Origin: Isoetes taiwanensis
Taxonomy: Eukaryota; Streptophyta; Lycopodiopsida; Isoetales; Isoetaceae
Direction: 5' to 3'
Assembly: GCA_021234155.1 (NCBI GenBank)
Contig: JAJEKV010000022.1
Coordinates: 9,862,934 to 9,926,933 of the forward strand
DNA: 64,000 bases
In this document: one piece after another, positions 12,200 to 26,100 of the stretch
Position numbering within the stretch: position 1 is the first letter of the stretch
Layout of the letters: each line of letters opens with the position of its first letter
Program-made: the position numbers and the translations under genes
Notes under the pieces: generated by a model
What the model was told of the DNA's origin: nothing
The model's input: the letters and a program-made list of their open reading frames with translations, nothing else
The model's database searches: none

Positions 12200-13300
12200 A
12201 TGATGGTAAGCATTTATTTAGGTTCAGTCAATGCTTGGGCGTACCCAAAGATGCGTGAATGGATGTGGTGGGAGGAAATTGGCAATGATGCTAGGTTCAT
12301 TCTTGAGAAATGAAAGAGTCATCTCATATTGAGAATAGATGATTGGTTGTAATATGTAGAAGATTAAGTCCAATAATATTCCTAAGGATTGATGGTAGTT
12401 GATCACTCTTAGTTAACATCCTCAGCCTGGCCAGCCTTAAAGAGATATGGTGTTGTGGACATCCCCTCACACCTCGAAAGGCAAGAGGTGGGAAAAATGT
12501 GAAACCATTGACAAGAAATCAGCTTGGATCGAGATCTAGAATTTAAGCCCAAATAAAGCTTCTAATAATCTTATCACCGCTGCTTTTGAAGAGAGAATTT
12601 GTGGAAGTTCGAGACGAATGTTCAAGATCAAAAGCTTTGGAGAAATCTAGCTTGAGCAAAATGCGCCAGTTGGTATATATATATTATTCCAATGCATTCC
12701 CTCCATGGTCAGAATGTAGTTATCCGTGATGAATCGCTTAGAGGAAGTGACAGATTCAGCCGATAACCCCTGGAGAGAGATTTGACCCTGCTTGGCTATG
12801 ATTTGGCAATGCACTTATAAGTGAGTTTTTGTCGCAGAAATAGGCCTACCGGTGAAGGATTGGGTGATCACAACCTTGGAATTAGAGTAATATGGAGGCC
12901 GGCTGGAGAGAGAAGGATGAAGGTGGTTTGAGTTCCGTAAACCCTTGATCATCATATGCACAAAGCTTCTCTGTCTTTAAGAGTTTCCTAATGTAATAAA
13001 ATTCGGTAAACTTGCATCGTGACTCGGCTTTTTACCTTGGTGCAAGACTTTTAAAAGTGGAGAAAATCTCTTTCAAAGATATTTGAATAGAATCCACGTG
13101 GGCCAAGCGACAATGGTATCAGGAAGATCATTATTTTCAACCGTGACGTTGAAAGATTTAGTTTCTCGCAATTTGGACATGATTGCCTCTCGGTCGAGAA
13201 AAATATTAGCATAATTTGAGCGTAAAAAGTTGGAAATTTCTTTTTGATCAAGAATGGTGTTATCATTTCCATCCTTAACTAGATATTTTCGTAGTTTCCA
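12200..13300 (-). pseudogene. LINE reverse transcriptase remnant
   Basis: At 12658-12627 (minus) the segment LLKLDFSKAFD is the conserved L1 RT block that includes the first catalytic Asp (family: LDF.KAFD). About 150 bases downstream, ARSRSK.ISCQWFHIFPTSCL leads to GVRGCP around 12470-12440, equivalent to the family's VNG......RGVRQGCPL.PYLF; AGQAEDVN follows. Upstream, near 13200-13100, a LDREAIMSKL..T segment matches the helix preceding the RT fingers in plant L1 elements. The F.DD active-site motif was not found in readable form. Frameshifts and stops throughout make this non-functional as read. Confidence 0.7.
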
Positions 13301-14880
13301 GACTTAGCAACTCTATAGGAAACCTTGAAATTCCCATGATCCATGTGAGATAGGTATTTAGTTTACATCTCGAGGATGCACCTTTTTAGTTTCCACTTCT
13401 TCAATGGTTTTTACTCATCATTTCCAGATTTCCTTCTGTCTATGAAGATCAATGCTGAAGGGGTCTTCTTTGCATTAATTCTAACCTCCTTCATTTTCTC
13501 AGCAGCTGCGATTTCTTTTTCCCGCCTGGCTAATCTCATGTAAGATTCTTTTGACCATTAAGTATCTAATCCGTGCCTTTTGATTTTTTAATATTGTCAT
13601 AGGTGTTTCGCTGAGTTTTGTGTGATCTCACCCCGGGTAGAGAGGTGTAAAAGGCAAATGAAATCTTTACGTAGTGATGATCCGTAATCTTAAGTGAGGC
13701 CAGCTTAATTTAAAAAAGGGAGTGTTTCCATGCCTTTTTGATAGAGAGCATAAGATTGCGAGAAAAGAATTGAGGCTTCATAGGATTACAGATATTGAAG
13801 GTATATACCTATCACTGTGATACCGCTTTACCACTGAGATATTCATTATGAGTGTTGTTTATGTAAAATCACAAGTGCACACATACTCTCGTTGTTCCCT
13901 TCTTTGTTATTAGACTATCATGTAGACTGAGGTGGAGGATGGGATATGTCAAGAAAATGGCTGTCGAAAGCATTTGATCCCATTGAGTTCTTTCTCATCA
14001 GAGGACATGTTGAGATTTTTGCCAATTTTTCAAATCCTGTAGGAGGTTATTAAAGTCCCCCTCGCCAAAATCCGTGGACAGCTAGCCTTGGGTTGCAATG
14101 TGATTGCTAAGACCTCGGTTGCTGCTAGCTCTAAGTCTAGGACTCGCGGGAGGGGTGGCGATATTTTATTTACACCAAATTTAGAGTCATTATGCTTAAA
14201 AATTACCGCATTGCCGATTCTAAGGGCTAGTGTAAAATGTAAATATGAGTAAGGTGTTCCATATAATGTAAAGCCCCTCCCTCGAGGTCCCGCTTGCTTC
14301 AATCCATGTGGGAGGAAAAAAATCACAACCACAATCAGTGATTGAGACACTCAAAGTCAGGAGCCTAAGTCTCGGGGCTAGCAGAATGATATTCCGCATC
14401 ATAACTCCTAATTTGGGAGATGGCTCTTCTCCTTTCAGTGGGGGCCTTTTATGCCTCTTAGCTCCGCAATGTAAGAATCTTCATGGCAATAATCTAGAGA
14501 GGCAACCTTGGGGTGAATCAATGAAGTCCTGCAGCCTTTTAGATTTAGTATTAGCAAGTCGCTAGGTGTTATGAAGGCACTGTAATTATATTTACCTTTT
14601 TTCTTTTGACCTTTTAGCAGAGGGTGATCGCCAGAGGTGTTATCTTGATGAGTAGTGAGGTAAATATCATTATCCTGCAGGCTAATGTAAGATTTGAAAA
14701 TGATGAGAAAGGGTATTCTCTTTGTCAAGACTCCAAATCTTCGTAGAGTTATGCGCATAATTTTATCTGAAAGTGAGGAAGCATTCGCCGTAATTTGGAT
14801 TTTGCGCGACTCAAAGTCAGGTAGTCTCCATAGAAGTATTGTTAATGGAATCGTGTACAATGTTATCCTTTATTAGGATT

Positions 14881-17800
14881 AATGACCTTCAACACTTCAA
14901 CATTTGAAATGGAAAGATCTTGCCCGATTAATTTTACGGCTGTGTGTTGAATCCGACATGCTTTTGAGAAGAATCTACTTGTTTCTCCTTCTCATTATGC
15001 CGACATTGTACTCCTAATATCTCTCGCTTTGTTCCTCGAGTCGCAGACACTATAAATTTTAGCCTATAAACATTTGATATATGTTCCAGCTCTTTTTCAT
15101 ATCTGTTTTCAAGTCAACTGCATATATTTTCTGTGTGGGATTTCGTAATCTAGCTCTATCACTGCCCAATGCTATGTCCGCCACTATAATGCCTTGTGCA
15201 TCAGAATCACGGAAGCTATTCTCAGGGGAAATGGTCAGTTTCTTGGTGAATGAGAAGGAGTGAGGTGTCAATGAGTCAAAAGCAGAGGGTGGCTGCAAAT
15301 TCTCGCTTCGTGTGAAAGTGTAGGTATGAGGGATAGAGTGAGTGGGTCAAGTGTTGGGCCGAGTGTGATGGGGGTTGGCAAGTCGAGACCTTTATAGCAC
15401 ATCTATGGTAATTATCAACATCCGGATCTTCGATATATCTGCAAGTATAAAAAGAGTTTGACACTTCTATGTCACTGCGGTCACCGCCAATATCTCGCAA
15501 AGTAGTTCATTTGTTCGATATCCATGTGTTATGTGAAGGGACCGGGTGCACTTGTGCATCCAAATTCGCATGTATCCTTCAAAGATAACTGCCAATACCT
15601 TTTTCATTAATTAATGAAACTCATCTCAAACCTTCCCGCCATATTTTCTCGTGTAGTTGAGATCGACCATTTTGTTCCCATTTGGAATACCTCGGTGAAA
15701 TTTTTGCTTGATGAAAAGTTGGATGGTCGGTGTTACTCTTTGGAATCCTTCGTGATTTTGATAAGGTCCTATGAAGATTTTCAATAATTTCGATGTATGG
15801 TGCCTTGCCTTTTAACATTTAGCATGCTCTCGCTTTATGCTCAATGTTTGCTTTGTTAATTTGAGAAACACCTTTTGAGATGATACTTTTGTCGACCAAT
15901 CCCTCAAAGTTTTAGCTTGCCAAAGTAGGCTTTTCCATATCAAGAATCGGGTCGATTTTCCTTGATGAATATTCCCTTTGTTTAAAACCTTAATTCCCAT
16001 TTGTTGTCGCCAGCTGATGCTCCGGGCGAAAGTCGGGAATTCATCGTGAGAGTTTCATGATTTTTCTCAAGGTACCAAAACGACTTCCCTATGTTTCAAT
16101 TCTTCTAGCACCGCCATTTACCTTGCTCCATTCGGAACATTTTGAATCGGGTATGTTAGTGTCATGTCGTGATGGTTGATTTGTTTGGATTGCTCGTGTG
16201 ATAGCAATCTTTTTCCTCAAGATCACATTCACCGCCAAATTTTAAGTGTCTAGAGCGTTCTCCTGCAATGATTTGCAAACCTACCATCTAAGTCAGAAGA
16301 TGGGATGTCTTCCCAAAGAAATCCAAGAAATGATATGGCGAGGGATGACTCGGGTAATGTCCAGCTGAATGAAGCATTTGGGTGGTTTGAATAGAATATT
16401 TTGTGGTGCGGTAGGTGCTAATGAATTGAAAATGAAAAGAAACAATCTTCATTCCAAGAATAGGACTTAACTCACCATATATATAGAAGCAATGTGGTAC
16501 TTTTTTGAATTATTGTGAGTGCAGGGTGGCATTCCATTTTAAGAAAGATATACTTAAAGGTGTCACAAAGTGGTGCCGTTTCCAAGAATAGCCTGCGGTC
16601 CCGGGCAGCCACATTCCACCTCATAAATGTATATGTGAAGTTTTACAACCAAAGAAATAGAATTAATGACAATACCTCTCGTGTAGCCTCAAAAAGATTA
16701 TTCCGCGTAGTTTTTCTTATTTTAATCTGTAATGTAATCCACTTTGATACAACAAATAAACCTTTGATAAAGATTCAATTCTTGGAAATAATTATATGAG
16801 TTCGTGAATACCCTCCGAAAAGTCAGTGCTCGGTAGCTCTTGATTGTTTGTATTCAAACTCGCTGGCTAATTGTTGTTCATCCAGAAGACGGGTTGTGCT
16901 GGCCGAGAAATAAAGGTAATGGTACCCCTCGCTTTGCATCCAAATCTGGTAAAGTTTGGGATCTTTTCGATCCAGGACATTGGTGTCCTGCGATAGCAAA
17001 ATGGCTGAAATGATGCATATCTTTGGCAGAGTGTTCTTGGTTAGCAAAATTCCCAAATTTGATAATTTTAGATGGGATCAAGATGGAATGCAATTTAACC
17101 GGAGAGGAAAGAGCCGCCCCTTTGAGCAGCAGGAAGGAGGCATGAAATTGTGAAGGATCGAAAGGGCGGAATTGGAATTTAGGCCGACGCCATGAAAGGA
17201 GTTTTAGAAATCTCGCTTTACAAATGCAAAATGAAGGGATAAGGCTGTCGAGGCTGGAGGCTAAAGAAGTGGGAATGAGGATCCTCTAAAAGAAATCTAT
17301 CTAAGAGCTCAGTACATAAAAAAATACCATAAATGCCGTAGAGTACTCAAAAAACATGGATTGAATCATATTCTAGAAAAATTTAACCTAGCTAATTTTG
17401 TTCTCTCAATTCATCCAATGTACCCGAAAAGTTGCACAGCATGGAGATGTTCGCCAGGAAATTTGTAGCACCCAAGCTTCAATCATTCTGCCTAAATTCA
17501 TCTCAAGATGGTACAATTGAATATTCTCGATTCAAACAGTAACTGGAAGAAACTCCCTAACAAAATTTCTATGTACCAATTTGAGTGACAACTCTAAACG
17601 TGAAGTCTACGACATATACTTGCAGCGACATGTGTAAAGCTGGAGGCCGGAGGAAACACCCTCATGTATGCTACTCTTTACTTTAATCGTGTTCGAAAAA
17701 AGGTTTTCGCTAAGGAAAACATCTTAAAAGAAAGCACCTAATGTCTCATTAGGCACATGCTCAATTAAAAGCTCGTAGACAAAATGCAAGGACACTTCAC

Positions 17801-20590
17801 ACTAAAAGTAAGCTTCCAAAACGTGTTCTTGCCAGTTTCATACTTAAAAGTAGGTGTCTTTCCTAACATGCTTTCTATTTTATGAATTGAAAGAGAAACC
17901 GAATAAGCAATGTGAACAACAATCTTTGGAAAGGAGAAAACGATAAACATAGAAAGCATTGGAACAACCACTCAACTACAAGCATTTGGCTGTTATTGAT
18001 GGAATGGACCAAGAAGACCACCCTACCACATTTTGTCAATGTGCCTAAGGATGCCGGGCCAAGAAGATTTCACACACTGCAGACAAGTTGTTGAAAGTAT
18101 GGTATTTACGGAAAACTATCTGCAAGGCATTTTTGAACTATCCAAACATTCATGCTGGGATCCCAAATTCCACTATCACAATATAAGCTTCTTTCCAATC
18201 TAGAAACATATACACGCGTTTCTGCTACTTTCAAATTTGTATACCACGGTTGCAAGAGAAAATAAGAATCAGCGCTGTTTTGCTTATCACTGCGGTTATG
18301 TTAGTTGGAGAGAAACAAATCTTCGGGCTAGTGAGATTGGTTTCTCGCTTGTTGGTCATACACACGATCAAATAAATCCCATGTTCAAGAGGGTTCTCTA
18401 AACGCCTTGCTCGAAAAAAGCTTCCTACCACTAAAGAATCTATCGAGGTTATCCAAGATTCCCTACAACTCTCGGCCCGCATATCACCGAAGTTATTAGA
18501 AGAAACTTATGATTTCATACAAGGAATGGATTTTTTCGACATCAACTCCTAGTCACCGCGGTTATTGAGCCTCGGAGAAACATTACATTTCAAGATCGTG
18601 ATCAGCTTAATTTGTAGATGGTAAGGCCATCTTACAAGAAAGCAGCAGTGCCACATCTCTGTATAAACCAACAACAGTATTCAATTCATTCGTGATCATC
18701 CCTGCAAGATTAGCGTTCTATGTTCTTCGGCAGAGTAAAATGCCTCTAAAAAAAAGCTTGAAAGAAATCGCTGTTATTATAAAGTGAGGTATGAGCATTT
18801 GACTCAAAACAAATCATTGGATTATATTGAGACAAGTATTCAAATGCGGGTTTCTAACCACTTTTGGGGAGGCAGAGGTTTTATGGTGGCCTCGCTTTTT
18901 CTGCGAATTGATGATGTTGCAAGCTTCATTACAAGGTCGAAGACCACAGACATCTGTTAACCGCCATCAGTAACCCCCGTAGTAAGCCGAGAATCAAGAG
19001 GAATGGCTAGAGAGCATGGCTAGCTCGATGAAGACGACAGAAGTCATGTATGACCGCCCTGCATATCACCTGCATACAACAAGTTGCTCTGGAGTTCCTG
19101 CCCACCGAGATTCAGAAGGAATGCTCATATCGGGCCCCAAATTGAGCACGATGAACTGAAGCCATTCTCGCTAGCTAGCAATCGAGGTAACAAGAGAGGA
19201 TTTGAATTCCACTCACTGTAAAAGTGCACCCCATTATGGTTCAAATGTTGCCAATGCTGGGAGTTATACTTGAGATGGTAAAATGTGGAGTAAAGAGAGC
19301 AAAGTCCAAAGCGCAAATACCATGTCATAGATCTGCAATAGTTAAAGGGTTCCTTGCATACACTTTGTTCGATCACAAGTATTTAAGTCATGTATGGTCA
19401 CTCAAATCTTTTGATTAAAATCTAAGATGTGGATTAGACAACAACTCAGAAAAGTGCGCCAAAAAGATGATGAGCTGAAGACCTTCACTTGTAGATACGC
19501 GGAGGAAGGTAAAGACTGCCGCTCGAAAGTACATCCATTTTTGAGAGTGAAGCCAGGACAGAAGGCTCAAGTGATCGTGGATTAAATGAGTCTGAGGATG
19601 AGATGCATCCCCGACATTGCCGCAATGTAAGTTTGTCCATGACTAACATGCAAAAAGAACAGTGATGAGTACGAGAGTCAAAATCCTATATTTTGACAAT
19701 TTTGTTCATAATTTGGTACAATTTTCACAAACTTGAATATATCACTTCTTTTGTCAATCTACTACCCTTGCTATTTTTTTATTGCCCCTTTTGCTAAAGC
19801 ACTTTATATAAGTAACTATTTTTTTGTTCTAAATTAGGAGGATGAAAATTGCTATTTAAAATTTTTGTATTGAAGTTATGTTCAATCAACCTCAAAAGGC
19901 GTACCAATTACCTAAATTGTCACACCACAAAACCCCAAAACGGACTTTTTAGGGGAATTTTAGAGAATCTTTCGAAGATTCCTTTTGAAGTGCGTTTGGA
20001 GATAAGTGCGTTTCATTTTAACTTTCATTTATTAACTTGGCTTAACTTATTCATTGGCTTAACTTTCATTTATTAACTTGGCAAGCTTACAATTTGCTAG
20101 TAGGTTTTGGGATTTATGGTTGATGTCGCATTAGAAAGAGGCAATGATTCAATGCCAACTAGCAACTTCACAACTTCGTGGATGTTATGTAATTCAGCTA
20201 CACCAGCGTTTCATAGCTTTACGCAGCATAATTACTTAATAACCTGCTGGTAAGTGATTGGGTTGCCGGATTTGCAAGTTACCCGGAACTATCTCGAATC
20301 TGGCTTCGTCTAATTTTGATAGCGATTTATGCCCATGTTTTAAAGCTAGATGGCAGCTGAGTTGGCCATTTATAGATGCACTATGCCATGGGGCATTCCT
20401 TGCCGCACTTCTAATTGGTAGTGAGCAAATGTATATGTGCCAATGCTAACATTTAGCATTGACAATGATAAAAATTTGTATATGCTCTTTGTGACACATG
20501 TTGGCGACTTCTCATTTCAAGTATAGTTCTACTTAGACATTGAACTTACCTTTCTTGCCTATAAAATACAAGAGAAAATTTTTGGAGGTG
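14881..20590. other. Anonymous region, no firm gene
   Basis: Short ORFs occur on both strands but none matches a family I know. The minus strand at 16000-15620 and 17093-16823 has coding-like runs that could be 5' parts (ORF1 or leader) of the LINE to the left, but the characteristic nucleic-acid-binding motif of L1 ORF1 was not found. On the plus strand 18480-19620 gives several Lys/Arg-rich pieces without recognisable domains. Near 19918 TTGTCACACCACAAAACCCC resembles the start of some plant gypsy LTRs; with no partner copy this is only a resemblance. Confidence 0.25.
20019..20082. repeat. Short direct repeat, period 41
   Basis: The word TAACTTTCATTTATTAACTT followed by GGC occurs at 20019-20041 and again at 20060-20082, separated by 18 bases. 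A local tandem duplication of about 41 bases; no further copies nearby. Confidence 0.75.
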
Positions 20591-21107
20591 TAAAAGCTAA
20601 GAGAAAGTACATGGCATAAAAATGTTCTCATCAAAGTGTTATCCTCGATGGCCGTGTATGTCCAATTATTACAAATTACAGGTATGGATTGATCAACATA
20701 TTATAAATATGACGCTGTGCTCAAAATATATTGTCATGTGATTTTATATTTGTGCTACACAAAAATACATTCAAAATATGGGTTTTAATTACATAGATGA
20801 ACAACGTACTTATGACAAGCAATAGTTCTCTTTCATTTCAACAAGAAAATGAAAATGGTTTGTGATGTTGTATTGCAAAATTTAAAGAATATGAGAGTCA
20901 CATCCTCACATTGAATGATAACATTATGTCTCTCTTCCTGTACATCATTTATTTGATCCACATTCTATTATAAAGTAACTAGGAACGGCAGTTTCGCCGC
21001 TGTCGCATAAGTTGACTGGTGACCTTCTGCAAATGATGGGCCACACAATAGCAATGAGAGAATAACCCAAAGTACCCATTGTTACCATATTCATACCATT
21101 CCTTTAC
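20591..21107. other. Unassigned flank left of the tandem repeat
   Basis: AT-rich, no ORF and no match to the tail units by eye, so the array does not visibly extend left of tract A. Confidence 0.3.
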
Positions 21108-22575
21108 CGCTTTTACTCTTTTCTTTTTCCTTTTCCTCGCTTTTCACTTCCCTTTTTCCCTTTTCCTTTTTTTTTTTCATTTTCCTTGTATGGCTTCCTC
21201 TCTTTCTTCTTCTTTTTTTTCCTTCTAATTTTTCTACATCCTTGTTTCCTTATACAGCTCCCTTCCCTTTCCTTCTTCTTCTTCCCAAACCTTTTCCCTT
21301 CGGTGGATTCTTTTTCCTTTTTTTTTCCTCTTCTTTTCCCCCATGCTTTCCTTTTTTCTTTTCTTTTTCCTTTTTTCCATGCTCTTCTTGGCTTTTTTTC
21401 CCCTTTTCATTTTTCTCGTGGCCTTTTTTCCCCTTCTTTTCCCATTTCGCTATTCTTTTCCCACCTTTTATTTCTGCTTTCTCTCTTTTTTTCCCCTTCC
21501 TATTTTCCTCCTTTTCCCACCCTTTCCTTCCCCTTTTCCCTCTCTCTCTCTCTATTTTTCCTCTTTCCCTTTTTCCCATGACATTCTTTCCTTCTCTTTT
21601 CTAATTTTCTTCGCTTCTTCTTTTCCTCGCCCCTTTTCCCCACATGTCCTTTTTCCTCTCATTTGTATGCTCTTTTCGCTTTCCCTTTACCCTTTGTTCA
21701 CCCATTCTTCCCCTCTTTTCGCAAGCCGCTTCCTCCCTTTTCCCCCCTATCCCTCTTCCCTTTTTCTCTTGCTTTTTTTCCTAAGTTCTTACTTTCCCCC
21801 TTCCTTTTATTTTTCATTTCCCTTTTCCATTTCCAGCCCCTTTTTCCTTTCCCTCTCTTTTCCTCTCTTTTTCCCACCCTTTCCCTTCCTTTTGATGGTG
21901 CCCTCTTTTTCCCTTCATTTTTCCCCTTTCTGCTACCCCTCTTCCCAAGCCATTTATTCCTTCCTTTTCCTTTCTTCCCTTTCTCCCTTTTTCCCATGCC
22001 TTTTTCTCCTTCCCCTTTTTGCATTCTCTTTTTTTCCCTTTTCCTCGCAAGGCTCTTTTGCCCTTCACATTCTCCCTTTCCTTCTCTTTTTCTCCTTTCC
22101 TTTTTCCTTTTCCTTCCTCTATGCCTCTTTCTTTTTTCCCCACCCTTTCCTACTTCCCATTTTCCTTTCCTTTTCTCTTCTTTTTTCCTCTTTTCCCAAG
22201 ATCCCTTTTTCTCTTTCCTTTTTATCCTCTATTTCCTTTCTCCTCACCCTTTTCCCTTTTTCTCTTTTTCCCGCCCTTTTCCCCTTTTCTTCCGCCGCTG
22301 CACTTTTTTCCCATTCCTCCTTTTTCTTTTTCTCTTTCCTTTTCCACGCGCCCTTTTCTCCCCCGCCCTCTTTTTCTTTTCCCTTTCTTTCCTTTATCCC
22401 ATTCTATATTTCTTTTTACTTCTTCCCATTTCCCATCATTTTCCTCTTTCCCCTTTTTTTTCGTGGCTCGCTTTTCCTTTCCTCACCTTTTTCCTTCCCT
22501 TTTTCCTTTCCCTCTTCCCTTGCCCCTTTCTTCCCTTACATTCACATTTTCCCTTTCTTTTCCCATGCTGCAGGG
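21108..22575. repeat. Polypyrimidine tract A (about 1.5 kb, nearly all C/T)
   Basis: The plus strand is almost uninterrupted C and T for about 1.47 kb, mostly T3-6/C2-4 runs such as CCCTTTTTCC. The rare purines fall largely in CGC, GCAAG or ATG contexts. Long plus-strand ORFs here (up to 431 codons) encode only Phe, Pro, Ser and Leu and are by-products of composition. Shared internal words such as GGCTCTTTTGCCCTTCAC recur in tract B, so the two are copies and not independent microsatellites. Such homopurine-homopyrimidine DNA can form triplex (H-DNA) structures; that property is known for the sequence class and is not shown here. Confidence 0.95.
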
Positions 22576-22589
22576 AAGTTGTGCAGAAA

Positions 22590-22962
22590 TAAAATCATGG
22601 CCTATGGATGCAATCAAATGATCTGCCATACAAATTAGGGTTTGCTTCATGACATACTCTACTTATAACTTCTTATAATATAAGATGCTTCAAATTCATA
22701 ATGCATAAGAATATCGTAAATATGTGTATGATTAAGTGATGAGAAAGGTTATTAAAGACTTTATAAATGCTTTTATTGAAAAAGTAAGATAGCTATCAAG
22801 AAGAAGGCCTATGGCATATGTATTCCTAAAGAGAATAAAAAGCAAAGGGTAAATTGCATGCAGGAAGTCAGCCCAAAGTTGTTGGTTGCACAAAGGTTTT
22901 TTAGCCGAAATGTTTGATGTTTAGAGGTCTCCCCGAGTTAGGATAAAAGATGTATTTGGTAT
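22590..22962. repeat. Tail A, left part (unit 1 of tandem repeat)
   Basis: Beginning with AATCATGGCCTATGGATGCA, this part matches 30106-30490 (tail B) nearly base for base apart from small indels, including ATTAAAGACTTTATAAATGC. It is cut at about 22962 by the 5.2 kb insertion and resumes at about 28166. No ORF of note. Confidence 0.85.
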
Positions 22963-23190
22963 TGCTACTGCTTCTATTAAGTGTGAAAGGGAATAGAACC
23001 CATATTCCTGGATGGGGACGCTTCTATCTCTCACATCTTCTATTTATTCCTCGCTTCTTCTCCTCATTTTCATTCATCTAGCTGCTTCTCTTGAGCTTAA
23101 GGTTTCTCCTTTTCTCCCCGCCTCTACCAAGCCATTCATCTCTATTCATCTCTTCTAGCTTTGTGTTGGGAGACTTATCTCTCGCTTAGA
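22963..23190. repeat. Left copy of insertion terminal repeat
   Basis: The first 100-200 bases match 27031-27215: TATTAAGTG, AATAGAACC, GATGGGGACGC, then CTCACATCTTCTATTTATTC and a CTCTACC-containing C/T-rich part. Similarity fades after about 200 bases. Confidence 0.7.
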
Positions 23191-26100
23191 CCATGCACGC
23201 CTCTTCTGAAAGCATTTAAACTTTGTCTTCTTTGCTAAGCATCCAAGTAAACTCTTTTGTCTTTTTGTAACCTAAGCCGCTTAGATCCGGTTTTCCTGTT
23301 TTTCAACATTTACCCCTCAAAACACTTCATGGGCTTTTCCTACGAGGGATTCGGGTATAGTTTTCGCTTTTGATTGCGGCTGGATCCGCTTCTCTTGGAC
23401 TGGGTTTTCCTAAGCTAGTGTAGAAGATCTTGCCTCATGGGATATCGATTTGTTGGGCCACCATATCTACAACATGTCCCGTGCTAGTGCCCATAATGCA
23501 TCTTTCGATTGTAAGTGTGGGTGTCTTTCCTTGCTGGTCGTGGCACCAAGATTTGCTAAATCTGGATGATCACCCGTCCCACACGCCCGGCTCCCCAACC
23601 CCTTTCTTAAAGATGGATGATCCATGGTTCATGACATGCTAAGTTTACAATGGGGAGTACAATTTTAAAGGAAGTACGAGACATCTCTAGGGTTTGGATC
23701 AATGGGACTGTGAAGTTTTTATTGTTTGATTTCTTAGATTTGCCCCTTCTCGATGTTTTTGGTGGATTCTTTCGAGCACCATTTGGGGATAAATTTGTTT
23801 TTTCTCGCTCACCAGCATGCGAAGTTCTATAGAGGCTTTTATTTTCGCTTGTAGCATACTATGTTTTTGTGGAATTTTCAGAGCAACTTAGGTATGCGTC
23901 AGATTTTCGCTTTCTTAATGTTGGGTCTGCTAATATTTTTGTGGGATTCTTCAGCAATAACCGACAAATTTGTTTTTTATCATTCACCGCCACTACATCA
24001 GTATATTATTTTGTTATCTCATTTCATTCGTGGTGCTTCACAAGGTTTAAATTGGCATTACATGGGTACCTAATCACAATTTTTGCTTGTCAGTCATCAT
24101 TGTTTCTTGTCATTAATTTAGCTCACCATGTTGTATAACGCTTCCATGGCTAGGTGGTTTTTCAGTGCTGCATTGCACAATGAGATATCTTCATAGATCT
24201 TCATGCCTGGTGAGGATCGCGATCCCGTAGGGAGACTGCTCGCCTTCCTACATTTGCAAAGTTGTGCATTTAGTTGAGCCAGAACCAAAAACGCTTCTGA
24301 AGTGCTTTTTTGCATCATTACTTGTTGTATTAGCTTAACTTATTTGAATTTTCTCATGCCTCTCTCATTTTTGTGGAAGTATATTTGGTAGGTGATATTC
24401 ATATCCCTTTTATCTCGAAGTTTCATTTGTGTACTTTTCGCTTTCAATGTTTGCACAAGATAGGAGGCTTATTTTGATCATATGCATTTTCGTGGATACG
24501 CTTATAATGCAGTTTTTGTGCTCAGGGTATTTTTGTGGTTTACCTGATGCATTCTTTTTCTTTCTTAGAAATGTATGGCATTGATTCGCTCTTAGCATTG
24601 GTTTCTTATCGTTTTGAAGTCTAGTGCCGCTTGAAATACGTGCTATATGGTTCGTGGACTTTTGGTTAAGTCTAATCATATCCTACATCTTATAAATTTT
24701 TCAAGATTTCTTGCTGGGTGCCTTAGGGGATCTTCTTCTATGGTTTGCGGTGTTGTATCCCGTGGTGTTTCTTTTATACTCCTCTTATGGTCTCTGTTTC
24801 CTTTCTTGCAAGATGCTCATCTCTTGTTAACCGTGAAATTTAGTCTAGTTGGATCATAGATTTCATTTCTGCTTTTTGCTTGATATGCCCTTCTTTTCAC
24901 CCCAAGACCTTCGGCGAACCATTGTCCCATTGATTGCTTATATTTGCTCCGTGTTTCATAACTTCTTTTGACCCTCTGCATGGAGAGACTACGAATCATA
25001 TTTATTCAGCCTGCTATGCTTTAGGTGGACTTTTGCTTCACATAAACAATGATTCCTTTGTGCCAATTCGCTGTCTTAGGTTGGTCCTCTTCTACCTCCG
25101 CTATATACTGTTTCTAGTTGTTTCCACTCACATCTTTTGCATTCCATTACTATGTTTTGTCTTGGTATGACAGCTGTCTGCTGTTTCGCTACCCAACTTG
25201 TTGCTTCAATATTTCAGCTTTTCCATTACTCGTTTCATTCCTATGTTGTTTTTCCCACAGAAGTTTTCATTTACTTTGCGTTTCCGCGCTTTATTACTAT
25301 ATTTTGTTCTTTTGTATGGCGCTTGTGTGTTGCTCTAGGTTACTTACCTTTTGTTATATTGTTTTATGTTTTTCCTCGCTATTTCCTACCTCATGAAATG
25401 GTTTCAAGTGATAATCTATCCGGCCATATATTGCTTCTTCATATCTCATTTGTTATTTAGCCTCGCTTGCTCATTTATTCCCAATATTTTGTTTTTGAAG
25501 TACATTAACTTCTATTTTCACATAGACAACTGATCTCTTGCGCTATTTGTCTGCTGTTTCTGGTCCCTTTAGCCTCTTTTTGTGCCATTGTTCTAATTTG
25601 TTCCACTTAATGTCTTTTATGAATCTTTCTCATGCTTAGTCCTGCTTTTTATCACAGCTGTCCTTTTGCTCTATATTTATCAGCTATTGCCGATATCCTT
25701 ATTCCGCTTATTCCTTTAAACTTATTTTTTCAATTTGGTCCATCCACTCACCATCGCTTCTTGTTCTTAGCCTAGTTTGCTCAATTTTTCCATGATTTCA
25801 AGTTTCTCAAGTACTTTATATATTATGCTATTCAGATTTTAGTAGGTTTATATATATTTCTGTGCATTTTTCTTTTTGTCGCGCCTTTTCTTTTGGCCCT
25901 CTTTTAGTCCAATTTTTTATGTTTCTGCGGTGTTTTTCGCATTTATTTTATTCTTCCAATTTGTTCCGGCTTTTTGGTTCATAGTGCACCTTCCACGGCC
26001 TCATCCTGCATTCTCGCTTCATTTTGTCCGCAAGTGATCCCCTTGCGGGACTTGTTCCAAATGCATTCTTTATTCCACATTTTTCAATCTATTTTTGCTT

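Larger units (their letters stand above)
9840..14880 (-). mobile_element. L1-type LINE (non-LTR retrotransposon), decayed
   Basis: The minus strand carries a non-LTR retrotransposon of the plant L1 type. From 5' to 3' I see a possible endonuclease region (about 14860-13900), the reverse transcriptase (about 13300-12200), and a C-terminal zinc-binding/RNase H-like region (about 11700-10400). It ends leftward in a run of 13 T at 9840-9852, which is a poly(A) tail on the element strand. LINEs copy themselves by target-primed reverse transcription, so a terminal A run is expected. The reading frame is broken many times; the longest surviving ORF is 141 codons (14860-14435). The 5' end and any ORF1 are not defined; the next 1.5 kb to the right may include more of it. 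No target-site duplication could be matched by eye. Confidence 0.7.

Noticed and set aside
16823-17093. L1 ORF1 (nucleic-acid-binding protein) for the LINE
   Set aside because: Some coding-like text is present, but neither the conserved ORF1 block nor a CCHC knuckle could be read, so I left it unassigned.
21343-22638. 431-codon plus-strand ORF, the longest in the window, plus others in the same tract
   Set aside because: It consists almost wholly of Phe, Pro, Ser and Leu from C/T-only DNA, and other frames are equally open. Composition explains it without a gene.
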